Positions 7,580 to 17,190 of a DNA stretch of 32,156 bases are shown piece by piece. Within the stretch, counting starts at the first letter, position 1. Each line of letters opens with the position of its first letter. A model generated the notes under the pieces. The model ran no database searches. It had not been told where the DNA came from and worked only from the letters and a program-made list of their open reading frames with translations. Both the position numbers and the translations under genes were made by a program. Source of the stretch: CAYVOX01 sp964453035 (GTDB lineage: Bacteria; Chloroflexota; Anaerolineae; Anaerolineales; Anaerolineaceae); the NCBI GenBank assembly GCA_964453035.1, contig CAYVOX010000021.1, positions 1 through 32,156 on the forward strand. The letters run 5' to 3'.

Positions 7580-8134
7580 ATGAAGCAAACGAAAAAGCAG
7601 GAGGGCAGCGGGCAGCGCCTGGGTGGATTGGTGGTGATCGGGCTGGGGGTGGTGATTCTGGCGGTGGCGGTCATCTCGGCGTTGAATCCGGCGCAGGCGC
7701 AGGCAGTTGGCCCGGTGCGGATTGGCGCGGCGCTGGGGGATTTTTCGCTGCAGGACATCAATGGAAGAACGGTGAAGCTGGGTGATTTCAAGGGCAAAGC
7801 GGTGCTGATTAACGCCTGGGCCACGTGGTGCCCGCCCTGCAAAGCGGAAATGCCGCTGCTGAATGCCTATTACCAGGCTCACAGCGGGGATGGGTTTGCG
7901 CTGCTGGCGGTCAACGCGGGAGAGTCGCAGCAGCTGGCGGCATCCTTTGCCAACCAGAACGGGCTGGCGTTCCCGGTGCTGCTGGACCCGGGCTCGACGT
8001 TGCTGAAGAAGATGGGGATCAACAGCTTTCCGACCTCGATTTTGATTGGCAAGGATGGAAAAGTCAAGGCGGTGCATGTGGGCATCTTCACGGCGGAGGC
8101 GCTGGAGGCGAAGATGTCTCCGCTGCTGGAATGA
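7580..8134 (+). CDS. Membrane-anchored TlpA/ResA-like thioredoxin
   Basis: A 184-residue protein with a positively charged N-terminus, one membrane span (about 14-36) and an extracytoplasmic redoxin domain. The active site is WCPPC (83-87) inside NAWATWCPPCKAEMP, and the cis-proline region is FPTSILIG. ResA/TlpA-type proteins reduce disulfides outside the membrane, classically in apocytochrome c or copper-site maturation, and are recharged by CcdA-type transporters such as the one at the start of this window. The ATG at 7580 is preferred over the GTG at 7571 because GAGGTGG (7568-7574) stands 5 bases before it. It is probably a single-gene unit. Confidence 0.9.
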   Translation: MKQTKKQEGSGQRLGGLVVIGLGVVILAVAVISALNPAQAQAVGPVRIGAALGDFSLQDINGRTVKLGDFKGKAVLINAWATWCPPCKAEMPLLNAYYQAHSGDGFALLAVNAGESQQLAASFANQNGLAFPVLLDPGSTLLKKMGINSFPTSILIGKDGKVKAVHVGIFTAEALEAKMSPLLE

Positions 8135-8199
8135 GGGGATGTGGCGCAGCGGGGAACTGACGGTGAGCGGGATGGCGCGGAAAGGCGAGCGTCGGCGGC

Positions 8200-8228
8200 T
8201 TGACGCGTGCCCTGCGCCGCCGGATAAT
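8200..8228 (+). promoter_or_regulatory. Sigma70-type promoter of the secreted protein gene
   Basis: TTGACG (8200-8205), a 17-base spacer, GATAAT (8223-8228); predicted start near 8235, about 40 bases before the ATG at 8276. The -35 is identical to that of the padR operon. Confidence 0.6.
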
Positions 8229-8275
8229 TATTGCAACGGTTAACCCTCGAACGGTCTGTTCACCCGGGAGGAATA

Positions 8276-9419
8276 ATGCGCTGGATGGCTTTACTTCGAC
8301 GCTGCGGGGCTTGCCTGGCCCTGGCGGCTGCGCTGGCATTGGGGGTTGTGCCGGGGCGGGCGCTTTCGCTGCCGGAATTGACCATCAATAACGTTTCCGC
8401 AGCGGAAGGGCAGAGCGGCAGCACGCTTTTTACCTTCATCGTCAGCCTTTCGGCCCCGGCGGGGGTGGGCGGGGTGACCTTTGACATCGCCACCGCCGAC
8501 CACACCGCCACCAGCGCCGATTATGACTACCTGGCGCTTTCGCTGACCGGGCAGACGATCCCGGCGGGCGCGTCAACGGCGAGCTTTGCGGTGAGCGTGA
8601 ACGGGGATGTGAAGTTTGAATTGGATGAAACCTTCCTGGTGAATGTGAGCAACGTGGCGGGGGCGGTGGTGACGGATGGACAGGGCACCGGCACCATCCT
8701 CAACGACGATGCAGTAGTTGCCGCTGACCTCTCTATTTCCGTGGCGGACAGCCCCGACCCGGTGCTAGTGAACGCGCACCTGACCTATACCCTCACGGTG
8801 AGCAACGGCGGACCCTCCGGCGCCACGGAGGTGACGCTGCGCGACATGCTGCCTTCCCAGACGGTGTTCTCAGCGCTGACCGCCCCGGCGGGCTGGTCCT
8901 GCCTGACGCCAGCGGTGGGGGCGGCGGGGGAAGTGGTGTGCTCAACGGCGGCGCTGGGCACGGGCAGCCCGGCGGGATTTAGCCTGGTGGTGAAGGTTGT
9001 ATCGGGAGCGGCGGGGGAGCAAATCCTCAATACGGCGAGCGTGACCGGCGGCGAGTTTGACCCATTCCCCGAGAATAACAGCCAGGCGGCGGCAACCGCT
9101 ATCGGTTCGGCCATCACGATCACGGAATTAAGCACGGAGGCGCGCGTGCTGGGGTTGCTGCAGGTGTGGAAGCTGACCGCGCGGGTGGTGACAGGCGGGG
9201 GCACGCCCACCGGCAGCGTGGTGTTCCGGGATGGGACCACGCTGCTGGGGGAAAGCGCGCTCAGCGATGGGGTGGCGGTGTATGAGGTGAGCGGGCTTTC
9301 CGTGGGGGAACACGCGCTCACCGCGGTCTACAGCGGGGATGAAATCTACGCGGGGAGCGTTTCGGGGGCGGTGGTGGTGCGCGCACTGGCGTTTGCCGCG
9401 CTGCCGCTGGTGCGCAAGT
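8276..9419 (+). CDS. Secreted Calx-beta/DUF11/Ig-like domain protein, 3' end in gap
   Basis: At least 381 residues. A signal peptide (about 1-30, ending near GRALS) is followed by a Calx-beta domain (about 34-145, with DYDYLAL and ELDETFLVNVSN ending in GTILNDD), a DUF11 repeat (about 150-270, SVADSPDPVLVNAHLTYTL...) and an Ig-like domain of the Big_3/Big_5 type (about 285-370, GTPTGSVVFRDG...LTAVYSGD). The ATG at 8276 has GGGAGGA in front and is chosen over the longer frame from 8231. The last visible residues, ALPLVRK, look like a natural C-terminus, so little may be missing; the frame runs into 100 N. Any reading through the gap into 9520 onward is artificial. Role: probably surface or extracellular; no enzyme motif seen. 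Confidence 0.8.
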
Positions 9420-9519
9420 NNNNNNNNNNNNNNNNNNNNNNNNNNNNNNNNNNNNNNNNNNNNNNNNNNNNNNNNNNNNNNNNNNNNNNNNNNNNNNNNN
9501 NNNNNNNNNNNNNNNNNNN
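9420..9519. other. Assembly gap (100 N)
   Basis: A run of exactly 100 N, the usual placeholder for a gap of unknown size. It separates the 3' ends of two convergent genes, so their stops and any shared terminator are hidden here. Confidence 0.98.
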
Positions 9520-11329
<1,810 letters not shown>

Positions 11330-11403
11330 GGGGGCTCCGTTTAGCTGAGGGTAGCGTACCTGAGGCGGTTAAAAAATTGTATCACGCCCGCAACCTTTCG
11401 GAC

Positions 11404-11409
11404 TATAAT
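11404..11409 (+). promoter_or_regulatory. -10 box of the DUF4126 gene
   Basis: TATAAT within CTATAAT (11403-11409), predicted start near 11416. It overlaps the ATG at 11408, which therefore cannot be the initiation codon if this promoter is used. No good -35 at 16-18 bases. Confidence 0.5.
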
Positions 11410-11437
11410 GCGTATATCAGTTCAGGAGGCAAGGGTA

Positions 11438-12004
11438 TTGGACGCACTGGGAATTTTTTCTGCTTTTGGCCTTTCGGCCAGCGCCGGGCTAAACGCCTAC
11501 ATTCCACTGCTGGTGGTGGCGCTGCTGGGTAAATTTACCGATTTGATTCATCTTGAAGAACCGTGGACGGCGCTGACCAGCTGGTGGATTATCGGCCTGC
11601 TGGTGGTGCTCTCGTTGATTGAATTTTTCGCCGATAAAATTCCGGCGGTGAACCATATCAACGACCTGGTGCAAACGCTGGTGCGCCCGGCAGCCGGGGC
11701 GGTGGCTTTTGCCGCCGGCAGCGGGGCAGTGAAGGATGTGAACCTGGTGCTGGCGCTGGGTGTTGGTCTGCTGGTGGCGGGCGGCGTGCACGGGGTGAAG
11801 ACGCTGGCGGTGCGCCCGGTGGTGACGGCGACGACCGGCGGGGCTGCCAACGTGCCTGTGAGCATGGCGGAAGATGCGGTTTCCACGGTGGTTTCGGTGC
11901 TGGCGGTGATTGTGCCGGTGCTGATTGCCTGCCTGATGGTGATGTTCACCGCCTGGGTGGTGTGGCGGCTGTGGCGGCGCGCGCGGAGGGAAGAAAATTT
12001 ATAA
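11438..12004 (+). CDS. DUF4126 family membrane protein
   Basis: 188 residues, four to five hydrophobic segments, with the family-like N-terminal ASAGLNAYIPLL, then FFADKIPAVNHINDLVQTLVRP and GGVHGVKTLAVRP. DUF4126 proteins are small bacterial membrane proteins of unknown function. The start chosen is the TTG at 11438: AGGAGG (11424-11429) precedes it by 8 bases, and the in-frame ATG at 11408 lies inside the predicted -10 box. The C-terminus is a run of Arg residues, probably cytoplasmic. It is transcribed divergently from the GH2 gene and is followed by a strong terminator, so it is a single-gene unit. Confidence 0.82.
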   Translation: MDALGIFSAFGLSASAGLNAYIPLLVVALLGKFTDLIHLEEPWTALTSWWIIGLLVVLSLIEFFADKIPAVNHINDLVQTLVRPAAGAVAFAAGSGAVKDVNLVLALGVGLLVAGGVHGVKTLAVRPVVTATTGGAANVPVSMAEDAVSTVVSVLAVIVPVLIACLMVMFTAWVVWRLWRRARREENL

Positions 12005-12049
12005 GCTGTTGGTCTGAGTGATGTTCTAAGCCATTATTGAGCCATGTTG

Positions 12050-12084
12050 CGCTCTCCAGTAACGCTGGGGAGCGTTTTTGTTTT
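12050..12084 (+). terminator. Rho-independent terminator after the DUF4126 gene
   Basis: CGCTCTCCAG (12050-12059) pairs with CTGGGGAGCG (12065-12074) with one T-G wobble and a 5-base loop, followed by TTTTTGTTTT. Confidence 0.85.
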
Positions 12085-12104
12085 CACAAAGCTTATACAA
12101 AAGC

Positions 12105-12133
12105 GTTACACATCCGTGCCGGGTTGATATAAT
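12105..12133 (+). promoter_or_regulatory. Promoter of the peroxiredoxin-exporter operon
   Basis: GTTACA (12105-12110), 17-base spacer, TATAAT (12128-12133) with an extended -10 TG at 12125-12126. Predicted start near 12140, about 24 bases before the ATG at 12164. Confidence 0.7.
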
Positions 12134-12163
12134 CCGTCTAGATTAACCAATAAACGGAGAGCC

Positions 12164-12778
12164 ATGAGCAAAAACAAGCATTTATCATTCAACCGGAACG
12201 CGCCAGACCTGACCTTGCAGGATGCCAGCGGGAAAACTGTTCAGCTTTCGGGACTGTGGGCTGAAAGGCCGCTGCTGCTGGCTTTTACCCGCCATTTTGG
12301 CTGCACCCAGTGCAAGGAGATGCTGGCTGAACTGGTGGCGGGGCGAGAGCACATCGAAAAGCAAGGACTGGCGATCGCAGTGGTGATGCAGGGGACGCCG
12401 GAGGCGACCGCTCTGTTTGCAAAGCAGTTTGCGCCCGGGTTGCTGTGCCTGGCAGACCCGGAGCGCAAGGCTTACGAGGCTTACGGATTGGAACGCGGCA
12501 ACCTGTTCCAAACCTTTTTGAGCCCCAGGGTGTGGTCGGCGGTGAGAAAGTCGGCGGGAAAGGGCTACCAAGTGGAACCACCACCCGCTGGACAGGACGC
12601 CATGCAGATGTCGGGCACGTTCATCATCAACCAGCAGGGGCGCATTGTGCTGCCTTATTATTACGACGATATCGCCGACCATCCACCGCTGGAATTGCTG
12701 TTGAACGGCGTGCTTTCGACGGGCTGGAACCAGCCTTTTGACGGACCGGTTGGTCCGGGCGTGGAATCAAAATCATAA
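12164..12778 (+). CDS. Peroxiredoxin-like AhpC/TSA family protein
   Basis: A 204-residue protein with a redoxin fold: N-terminal NAPDLTLQDASGKTVQLS, then LLLAFTRHFGCTQCKE with a CxxC pair at Cys47 and Cys50, and a late GTFIINQQGRIVLPYYYDD. This resembles the AhpC/TSA_2 peroxiredoxin-like group, thiol-dependent peroxidases or disulfide enzymes. No signal peptide, so cytoplasmic. GGAG (12156-12159) precedes the ATG. It is followed within 20 bases by the HlyD-like lipoprotein, suggesting one transcript with the exporter genes. The exact substrate is unknown. Confidence 0.82.
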   Translation: MSKNKHLSFNRNAPDLTLQDASGKTVQLSGLWAERPLLLAFTRHFGCTQCKEMLAELVAGREHIEKQGLAIAVVMQGTPEATALFAKQFAPGLLCLADPERKAYEAYGLERGNLFQTFLSPRVWSAVRKSAGKGYQVEPPPAGQDAMQMSGTFIINQQGRIVLPYYYDDIADHPPLELLLNGVLSTGWNQPFDGPVGPGVESKS

Positions 12779-12797
12779 TTTACTGGAGAATAAAAAA

Positions 12798-13748
12798 ATG
12801 AAGAAATTATCAACGCTGATTATCCTGATGACGGCAGCCGCGCTGGCCCTGGCGGCCTGCAGCCCGGCTGCGCCGCAAGCCACCGCTGTGCCAGCTGCCA
12901 GCCAGAAGGCAGGGTTCATTGCCGAGGGGCGGCTGCAACCGGTGGCTGTGCTGGAGCAGTCGTTTTCACTGCCGGGGCAGGTGGCGGAAGTGCTGGTGAA
13001 AGATGGCGACGTGGTGAAGGTAGGGCAGGCGCTGGCGCGCTTGAACGCCTGGCCGGAGGGGCAGACTGCCCTGGCGCGCGCAGAGCAGGAAGCACTGGCA
13101 GCGCAGCAGGCGCTGGATGGGTTGAAGCTTTCGGCAGAGGTGAACCTGGCGCAGGCGCAGGTAGCGGTGATTAACGCACAAAAGGCGCTTGAAGCAGCCG
13201 GGGAAAGCTACGATGAAGAACAAAACGATGAGAACAAAGCTCAACTGGATGCAGCCCGGGCCAAATTGAGCCTGGCGCAGTTAACCCTCTCGACCCTGCA
13301 GTTGGGCAAGGGGATTGACCCGGCGGTTGAAGCCGCTGCGGAGGCACGCCTGAAGACCGCCAGAGCTGCTGCAGCCAGCGCGCAGGCAGCTTTGGATGCG
13401 CTGGAACTCAAAACGAGCGCGGCGGGCACCGTGGTGGACCCAACCGTGCAGGTGGGCCAGCGGGTAACCGGCGGGCAGCCTCTCTTCACCGTGGCGGATT
13501 TCTCGCGCTGGGTGGTGAAGACGGACAACCTGACCGAATTGCAGGTGGTGGACGTCAAAATTGGACAGAAGGTTGAAGTGATGCTGGATGCGCTGCCGGA
13601 CGTGGTGTTGAGCGGCGAGGTGAGCCAGATTAACCGCCGTTATGAAGAAAAACGCGGCGACATCACCTACACGGTGACGATCGTTTTGAGCCAATCGCAG
13701 GCGGCTTTGCGCTGGGGGATGACCGCAGCGGTGAAGTTCTTGCCCTAA
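12798..13748 (+). CDS. HlyD/MacA-like periplasmic adaptor lipoprotein
   Basis: 316 residues with a lipoprotein signal (LAAC, near residue 21), a biotinyl-lipoyl-like half motif (GQVAEVLVKDGDVVKVGQALARL), an Ala/Gln-rich coiled-coil hairpin (about 80-205) and the second lipoyl half (LKTSAAGTVVDPTVQVGQRVTGGQPLFTVAD), then a beta-barrel region. This is the membrane fusion protein layout. It works with the next two genes as a MacAB/DevBCA-type exporter. No outer-membrane TolC-like gene is nearby, in line with a monoderm envelope. The start ATG at 12798 has CTGGAG upstream; the longer frame from 12738 overlaps the previous gene and is not used. Confidence 0.88.
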   Translation: MKKLSTLIILMTAAALALAACSPAAPQATAVPAASQKAGFIAEGRLQPVAVLEQSFSLPGQVAEVLVKDGDVVKVGQALARLNAWPEGQTALARAEQEALAAQQALDGLKLSAEVNLAQAQVAVINAQKALEAAGESYDEEQNDENKAQLDAARAKLSLAQLTLSTLQLGKGIDPAVEAAAEARLKTARAAAASAQAALDALELKTSAAGTVVDPTVQVGQRVTGGQPLFTVADFSRWVVKTDNLTELQVVDVKIGQKVEVMLDALPDVVLSGEVSQINRRYEEKRGDITYTVTIVLSQSQAALRWGMTAAVKFLP

Positions 13749-13762
13749 CCCGGGAGATGTTC

Positions 13763-14935
13763 ATGAAACAAATGTTTGCAATTTCCACTTACCTGGCTGT
13801 AAAGGAAGTGTGGCGCAACCGGGGCAGGTTCTTGCTGGTGAGCCTGGTAATCGCGCTCATCACGCTGCTGGTGCTGTTCATTGCGGCGCTGGGCGAGGGG
13901 CTTGGCAACGGCAACCGCGAATACATCTCCAAGCTGGATGCCGGGTTGATTGTTTACCAGGCCAAGTCGGATTACCTGATTGCAGCCAGCCGGCTGGGGC
14001 GCGACCGCCTGGCGGCGGTGCGGCGCGTGGAAGGGGTGGCGGATGCCGGCATGCTGGGCACATCCAACGCCACGCTGGTGGACCTGGGCGCGAGCGCGCC
14101 GTTGAAGGTGGCGCTGCTGGGCGTGGAACCGGGCCGCACGGGCGAACCGCGTGTGGTTTCGGGGCAGCAGTTGAGCACCGACCTGGCGGACGAAGTCATC
14201 ATTGACCGCAACACCGCGCTGCGCAGCAAGCTGGCGCTGGGTGATACGCTGACGCTGCGCGTCACGCAGGGCACGCGAGACGAGTTCTTCAGCCTGAAGG
14301 TGGTGGGAATCACTGATGGGCAGCAGTATGGGCTGCAGCCTGCGCTGTTTGTGCCTTTCTTCACCTGGGACCGCATCCGACCCAAGTCTGAGGCTGAGGT
14401 GAGCCGCGCAACGCCGGTGGCGAATGTCATCCTGGTGAAGCTGGCGGATGGGGCACAGGTTGATGCGGTGCGCCAGCGGCTGGTGGAGCAGGTGAACAGC
14501 GTGGAAGCCGCCACGCTCGATCAGGCCATCCAGGCGCTGCCGGGCTACTCGGCGCAGCAGAGCACGCTCAACACGCAGGGAGGCTTTACCCTGTTCATTG
14601 GCATCCTGGTGATTGGCGGGTTCTTCCAGATTCAAATTTTGCAGAAAGTGGCGCAGATTGGCGTATTGAAAGCCATTGGCACATCCAACCCGCTGGTAGC
14701 GGCGGCATCCATCATCCAGATTGTGGTGGTAACGGTGGTGGGGGTGGCTATCGGCGCGCTGCTGGCTTTTGGGTTCTCGTTGACCTTCCCGCCGACGGTG
14801 CCGATCGTCTTCAACGGGACGACCTCAGCGATAGCCATTGTGGCGCTGCTGTTGATTGGCCCGCTGGGAGGGTTGGTTTCCATCCGCTATGCGGTGCGCA
14901 TCGAGCCGTTGAAAGCCCTGGGGTTATCTTCATAA
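13763..14935 (+). CDS. FtsX/MacB-like ABC transporter permease
   Basis: 390 residues: a first membrane span (about 20-45, LLVSLVIALITLLVLFIAAL), a large extracytoplasmic MacB-type domain (about 50-275) and three C-terminal spans with the FtsX pattern (ILQKVAQIGVLKAIGTSNPLVAAASIIQ). This is the four-span MacB/DevC topology used for mechanotransmission rather than a classic channel. The ATG at 13763 is chosen because GGGAG (13752-13756) stands 6 bases before it, while the ATG at 13757 touches it. The stop TAA shares its last base with the start of the ATPase gene. Confidence 0.88.
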   Translation: MKQMFAISTYLAVKEVWRNRGRFLLVSLVIALITLLVLFIAALGEGLGNGNREYISKLDAGLIVYQAKSDYLIAASRLGRDRLAAVRRVEGVADAGMLGTSNATLVDLGASAPLKVALLGVEPGRTGEPRVVSGQQLSTDLADEVIIDRNTALRSKLALGDTLTLRVTQGTRDEFFSLKVVGITDGQQYGLQPALFVPFFTWDRIRPKSEAEVSRATPVANVILVKLADGAQVDAVRQRLVEQVNSVEAATLDQAIQALPGYSAQQSTLNTQGGFTLFIGILVIGGFFQIQILQKVAQIGVLKAIGTSNPLVAAASIIQIVVVTVVGVAIGALLAFGFSLTFPPTVPIVFNGTTSAIAIVALLLIGPLGGLVSIRYAVRIEPLKALGLSS

Positions 14936-15675
14936 TGGACGCAACCATGAACGCATATGCACTGGAAACAAAATCGGTTATCAAGCGCTACAACAGCGAT
15001 TCAGGTCCCATCTTTGCGGTTGATGAAGTCTCGCTGCAGGTGGCGGCGGGTGAGTTTGTGGCGCTGGTGGGGCCGAGCGGCTCTGGTAAGACCACCATGC
15101 TTTCGATGCTGGCGGCGCTGCTGCAGCCCACTTCCGGGCAAATTCTGCTGGATGGGGTTGACCTGGCTGGGATGAGCGACGTGGAGCGGGTGGCGCTGCG
15201 CCGGGAGAAGATTGGCTTCACCTTCCAGGCCAACAACCTGGTGCCGTACCTGAGCGCAGTGGAAAATGTTGAGTTGATGCTGCGCCTGAACAACCGTTTG
15301 GATAAGGCTGGCAAGCTGCGGGCGCGCGAACTGCTGGCGCGGCTGGGGCTGGGTGAGCGGTTGAACAACCTGCCGGGGCAGATGTCTGGCGGGCAGCAGC
15401 AGCGGGTGGCGATTGCCCGGGCGCTGATTCACAATCCCAGCCTGGTGCTGGCTGATGAACCCACCGCCAGCCTGGATACGGAACGGGCTTACCAGGTGGT
15501 AGAGACTTTCGCTGGGCTGATTCACGAGCAGAACCGGGCGGGGATCATGGTGACGCACGATTTGCGCATGTGCGAATACGTTGACCGCGTGCTGTTGATG
15601 CAGGACGGCAAGCTGGTGCGCATCTACACCGGGCGTGATGAGGTTGGCGAGTTAATCAGCGGCGGGAAGCATTAA
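14935..15675 (+). CDS. MacB/LolD/DevA-type ABC ATPase
   Basis: 246 residues with Walker A GPSGSGKTT, Q-loop FTFQANNLVPYLSAVENV, signature MSGGQQQRVAIARAL, Walker B LVLADEPTASLD and switch His in VTHDLRM. The pattern is that of the LolD/MacB/DevA group, which partners FtsX-type permeases. It shares one base with the preceding stop; the ATG at 14947 is an alternative start. Together with 12798 and 13763 it makes a complete three-part exporter, followed by a strong terminator. Confidence 0.92.
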   Translation: MDATMNAYALETKSVIKRYNSDSGPIFAVDEVSLQVAAGEFVALVGPSGSGKTTMLSMLAALLQPTSGQILLDGVDLAGMSDVERVALRREKIGFTFQANNLVPYLSAVENVELMLRLNNRLDKAGKLRARELLARLGLGERLNNLPGQMSGGQQQRVAIARALIHNPSLVLADEPTASLDTERAYQVVETFAGLIHEQNRAGIMVTHDLRMCEYVDRVLLMQDGKLVRIYTGRDEVGELISGGKH

Positions 15676-15702
15676 ACCGGGGGTGAGGGTAAAAAGAGGG
15701 GC

Positions 15703-15708
15703 TATAAT
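15703..15708 (+). promoter_or_regulatory. Orphan -10-like TATAAT just before a terminator
   Basis: Second CTATAAT (15702-15708) in this window, with no clear -35. The predicted start (about 15715) would be only 7 bases before a terminator hairpin, so any product would be an RNA of about 40 bases, or the match is accidental. Confidence 0.3.
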
Positions 15709-15721
15709 TCAGATGGCAACT

Positions 15722-15757
15722 GCCAGGGCGAGATTGACTCGCCCTGGCGTTTTTTAT
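15722..15757 (+). terminator. Rho-independent terminator after the exporter operon
   Basis: A perfect 11-bp stem, GCCAGGGCGAG (15722-15732) and CTCGCCCTGGC (15738-15748), loop ATTGA, then G and six T (15750-15755). It ends the peroxiredoxin-HlyD-FtsX-ATPase operon. Confidence 0.9.
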
Positions 15758-15778
15758 AAGAAATGAAGGGGCGCTGCG

Positions 15779-15800
15779 GCTGATGAGAAGGCTCATCGGC
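15779..15800. repeat. Small hairpin upstream of the CBS gene
   Basis: GCTGATGAG (15779-15787) pairs with CTCATCGGC (15792-15800) with one wobble and loop AAGG. It lies upstream of the -10 box at 15844, so it is not in that transcript; possibly a protein site or chance. Confidence 0.35.
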
Positions 15801-15843
15801 TAACAGGCTGCGGTGCGGGTGGCCTTTGCGCGGCTGAATGGGC

Positions 15844-15849
15844 TATAAT
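15844..15849 (+). promoter_or_regulatory. -10 box of the CBS-ACT operon
   Basis: TATAAT within CTATAAT (15843-15849), predicted start near 15856, leader of about 26 bases ending in GGAGG (15872-15876) and ATG at 15882. No clear -35. Confidence 0.55.
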
Positions 15850-15881
15850 AAAAGAAATTCAGTGTTGATGTGGAGGCAACC

Positions 15882-16532
15882 ATGCTTGTGCGCGATTGTA
15901 TGACCCGCAACCCCCTCACCACCAGCCCGGAGACGCCTGTGCATGTGGCGCTGAGGTTGATGAAGGAAAAAAAGGTGCGCCGCCTGCCTGTGGTGGATAG
16001 CCGCGGCTGCCTGGTGGGCATCGTTTCGGAAAATGATCTACTGGCGGCATCCCCTTCGGCGGCGACAACCCTTGCGGTGTGGGAACTGCCCGAACTGCTG
16101 GCAAAAATCACCATTGAAAAGGTGATGACCCGCAAGGTGATTACAGTTATTGAAGATACACCCCTGGAAGAAGCGGCGCGCATCATGGCGGATAACCGCA
16201 TCGGCGGGCTGCCGGTGATGGCCGGGGATGCCCTGAGCGGCATCATCACCGAGACGGACCTGTTCAAGGTGCTGCTCACCCAGTTGGGCGCGCGGCGAGC
16301 CGGGGTGCGCCTGACGGTGATGGTACCCAACACTCGCGGGCTGCTGGCAAAGGTGACTCAGGCGATCTCAGCGGTGGGGGGCAACATTGTGGGCATGGCG
16401 ATTGGCGAGGTGACGCAAGATGGCGCCACCCGCTGGGAATTGACCTTCAAGGTGCAGGAAGTGGACCGTGAGCGCCTGGTGGAGGCGCTGCGCCCGGTGG
16501 TGGATAAAATTGTGGATGTGCGCGAGATGTAA
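15882..16532 (+). CDS. CBS-pair and ACT domain protein (AcuB-like)
   Basis: 216 residues: two CBS motifs (about 1-55 with MTRNPLTTSPETPVHVAL and GIVSENDL; about 75-135 with VMTRKVITVIEDTPLEEAARIM and GIITETDL), then an ACT domain (about 143-215, LTVMVPNTRGLLAKVTQAISAVGGNIVGM). CBS pairs bind adenine nucleotides and ACT domains bind amino acids or other small ligands, so the protein is probably a metabolic sensor; AcuB-type proteins share the layout. The ATG at 15882, with GGAGG 5 bases ahead, is preferred to the GTG at 15870, which would place the ribosome site inside the gene. Followed at 29 bases by a GNAT gene, probably one operon. Confidence 0.87.
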   Translation: MLVRDCMTRNPLTTSPETPVHVALRLMKEKKVRRLPVVDSRGCLVGIVSENDLLAASPSAATTLAVWELPELLAKITIEKVMTRKVITVIEDTPLEEAARIMADNRIGGLPVMAGDALSGIITETDLFKVLLTQLGARRAGVRLTVMVPNTRGLLAKVTQAISAVGGNIVGMAIGEVTQDGATRWELTFKVQEVDRERLVEALRPVVDKIVDVREM

Positions 16533-16561
16533 ACGGGCTTCAGGCCCAAGGATGTGATGCG

Positions 16562-17095
16562 ATGCTAACCATTCGCCCGGCTTTACCCGCCGATTGCGCT
16601 GCCCTGGCGCAGGTGCAGGTGAATAGCTACCGCACCGCGTATGCAGGGTTGTTCCCACCGGAGTACCTGGAACACTTCAGCCTGGCCGAGCAGGAGCAGG
16701 ACTGGCTGACGCTGCTGGCAGAACGCCCGGAGGATATCCTGCTGGTGGCTGAGACGGCGGAGAAGGAAATTATCGGTTACACGCTGGCAATCGCCGCGCG
16801 GGAGGTCTTCCCGGATTATGATGCTGAACTGGTGGCGCTGCATGTGAAGCGCGGATACCAGCGCGGCGGGGCGGGTAAGGCACTGGTGCGGCGAGCGGTT
16901 GAACTGCTGGCGGAGCGGGGGGCGCAGTCGGTGATGTTGTGGACGTTGAAGGGCAATCCCATCCGCAAGTGGTATGAGCGCCTGGGGGGTGAGTTCCTCG
17001 GCGAGAAGCAGGATACCATCCAAGGCTGGACGGTGGTGGAGGTGGCTTACGGGTGGGAGGATATCGGCCTGCTGCTGGCTGCCGTAAGCCGATAA
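16562..17095 (+). CDS. GNAT family N-acetyltransferase
   Basis: 177 residues with the GNAT fold: N-terminal LTIRPALPADCAALAQVQVNSYRTAYAGL, the beta4 strand ELVALHVKRGYQ, the acetyl-CoA loop QRGGAGKALVRRAV (motif A) and NPIRKWYERLGG (motif B). Single-domain acetyltransferases of this type modify small amines or protein N-termini; the substrate cannot be told. AAGGA (16549-16553) lies 8 bases before the ATG. Same orientation and close to the CBS-ACT gene. Confidence 0.88.
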   Translation: MLTIRPALPADCAALAQVQVNSYRTAYAGLFPPEYLEHFSLAEQEQDWLTLLAERPEDILLVAETAEKEIIGYTLAIAAREVFPDYDAELVALHVKRGYQRGGAGKALVRRAVELLAERGAQSVMLWTLKGNPIRKWYERLGGEFLGEKQDTIQGWTVVEVAYGWEDIGLLLAAVSR

Positions 17096-17190
17096 ATTCT
17101 GTCAAATGTGATAAAAGTCATACAATTCACAGCTCTCAGTGTGGCATACTGATGGGGATGTTCATCTTATTTTAATCTGGGAGGGATGTG

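Noticed and set aside
13745..14635. A 296-codon minus-strand frame opposite the FtsX-type permease
   Set aside because: Gln/His/Arg-rich shadow of a recognisable gene.
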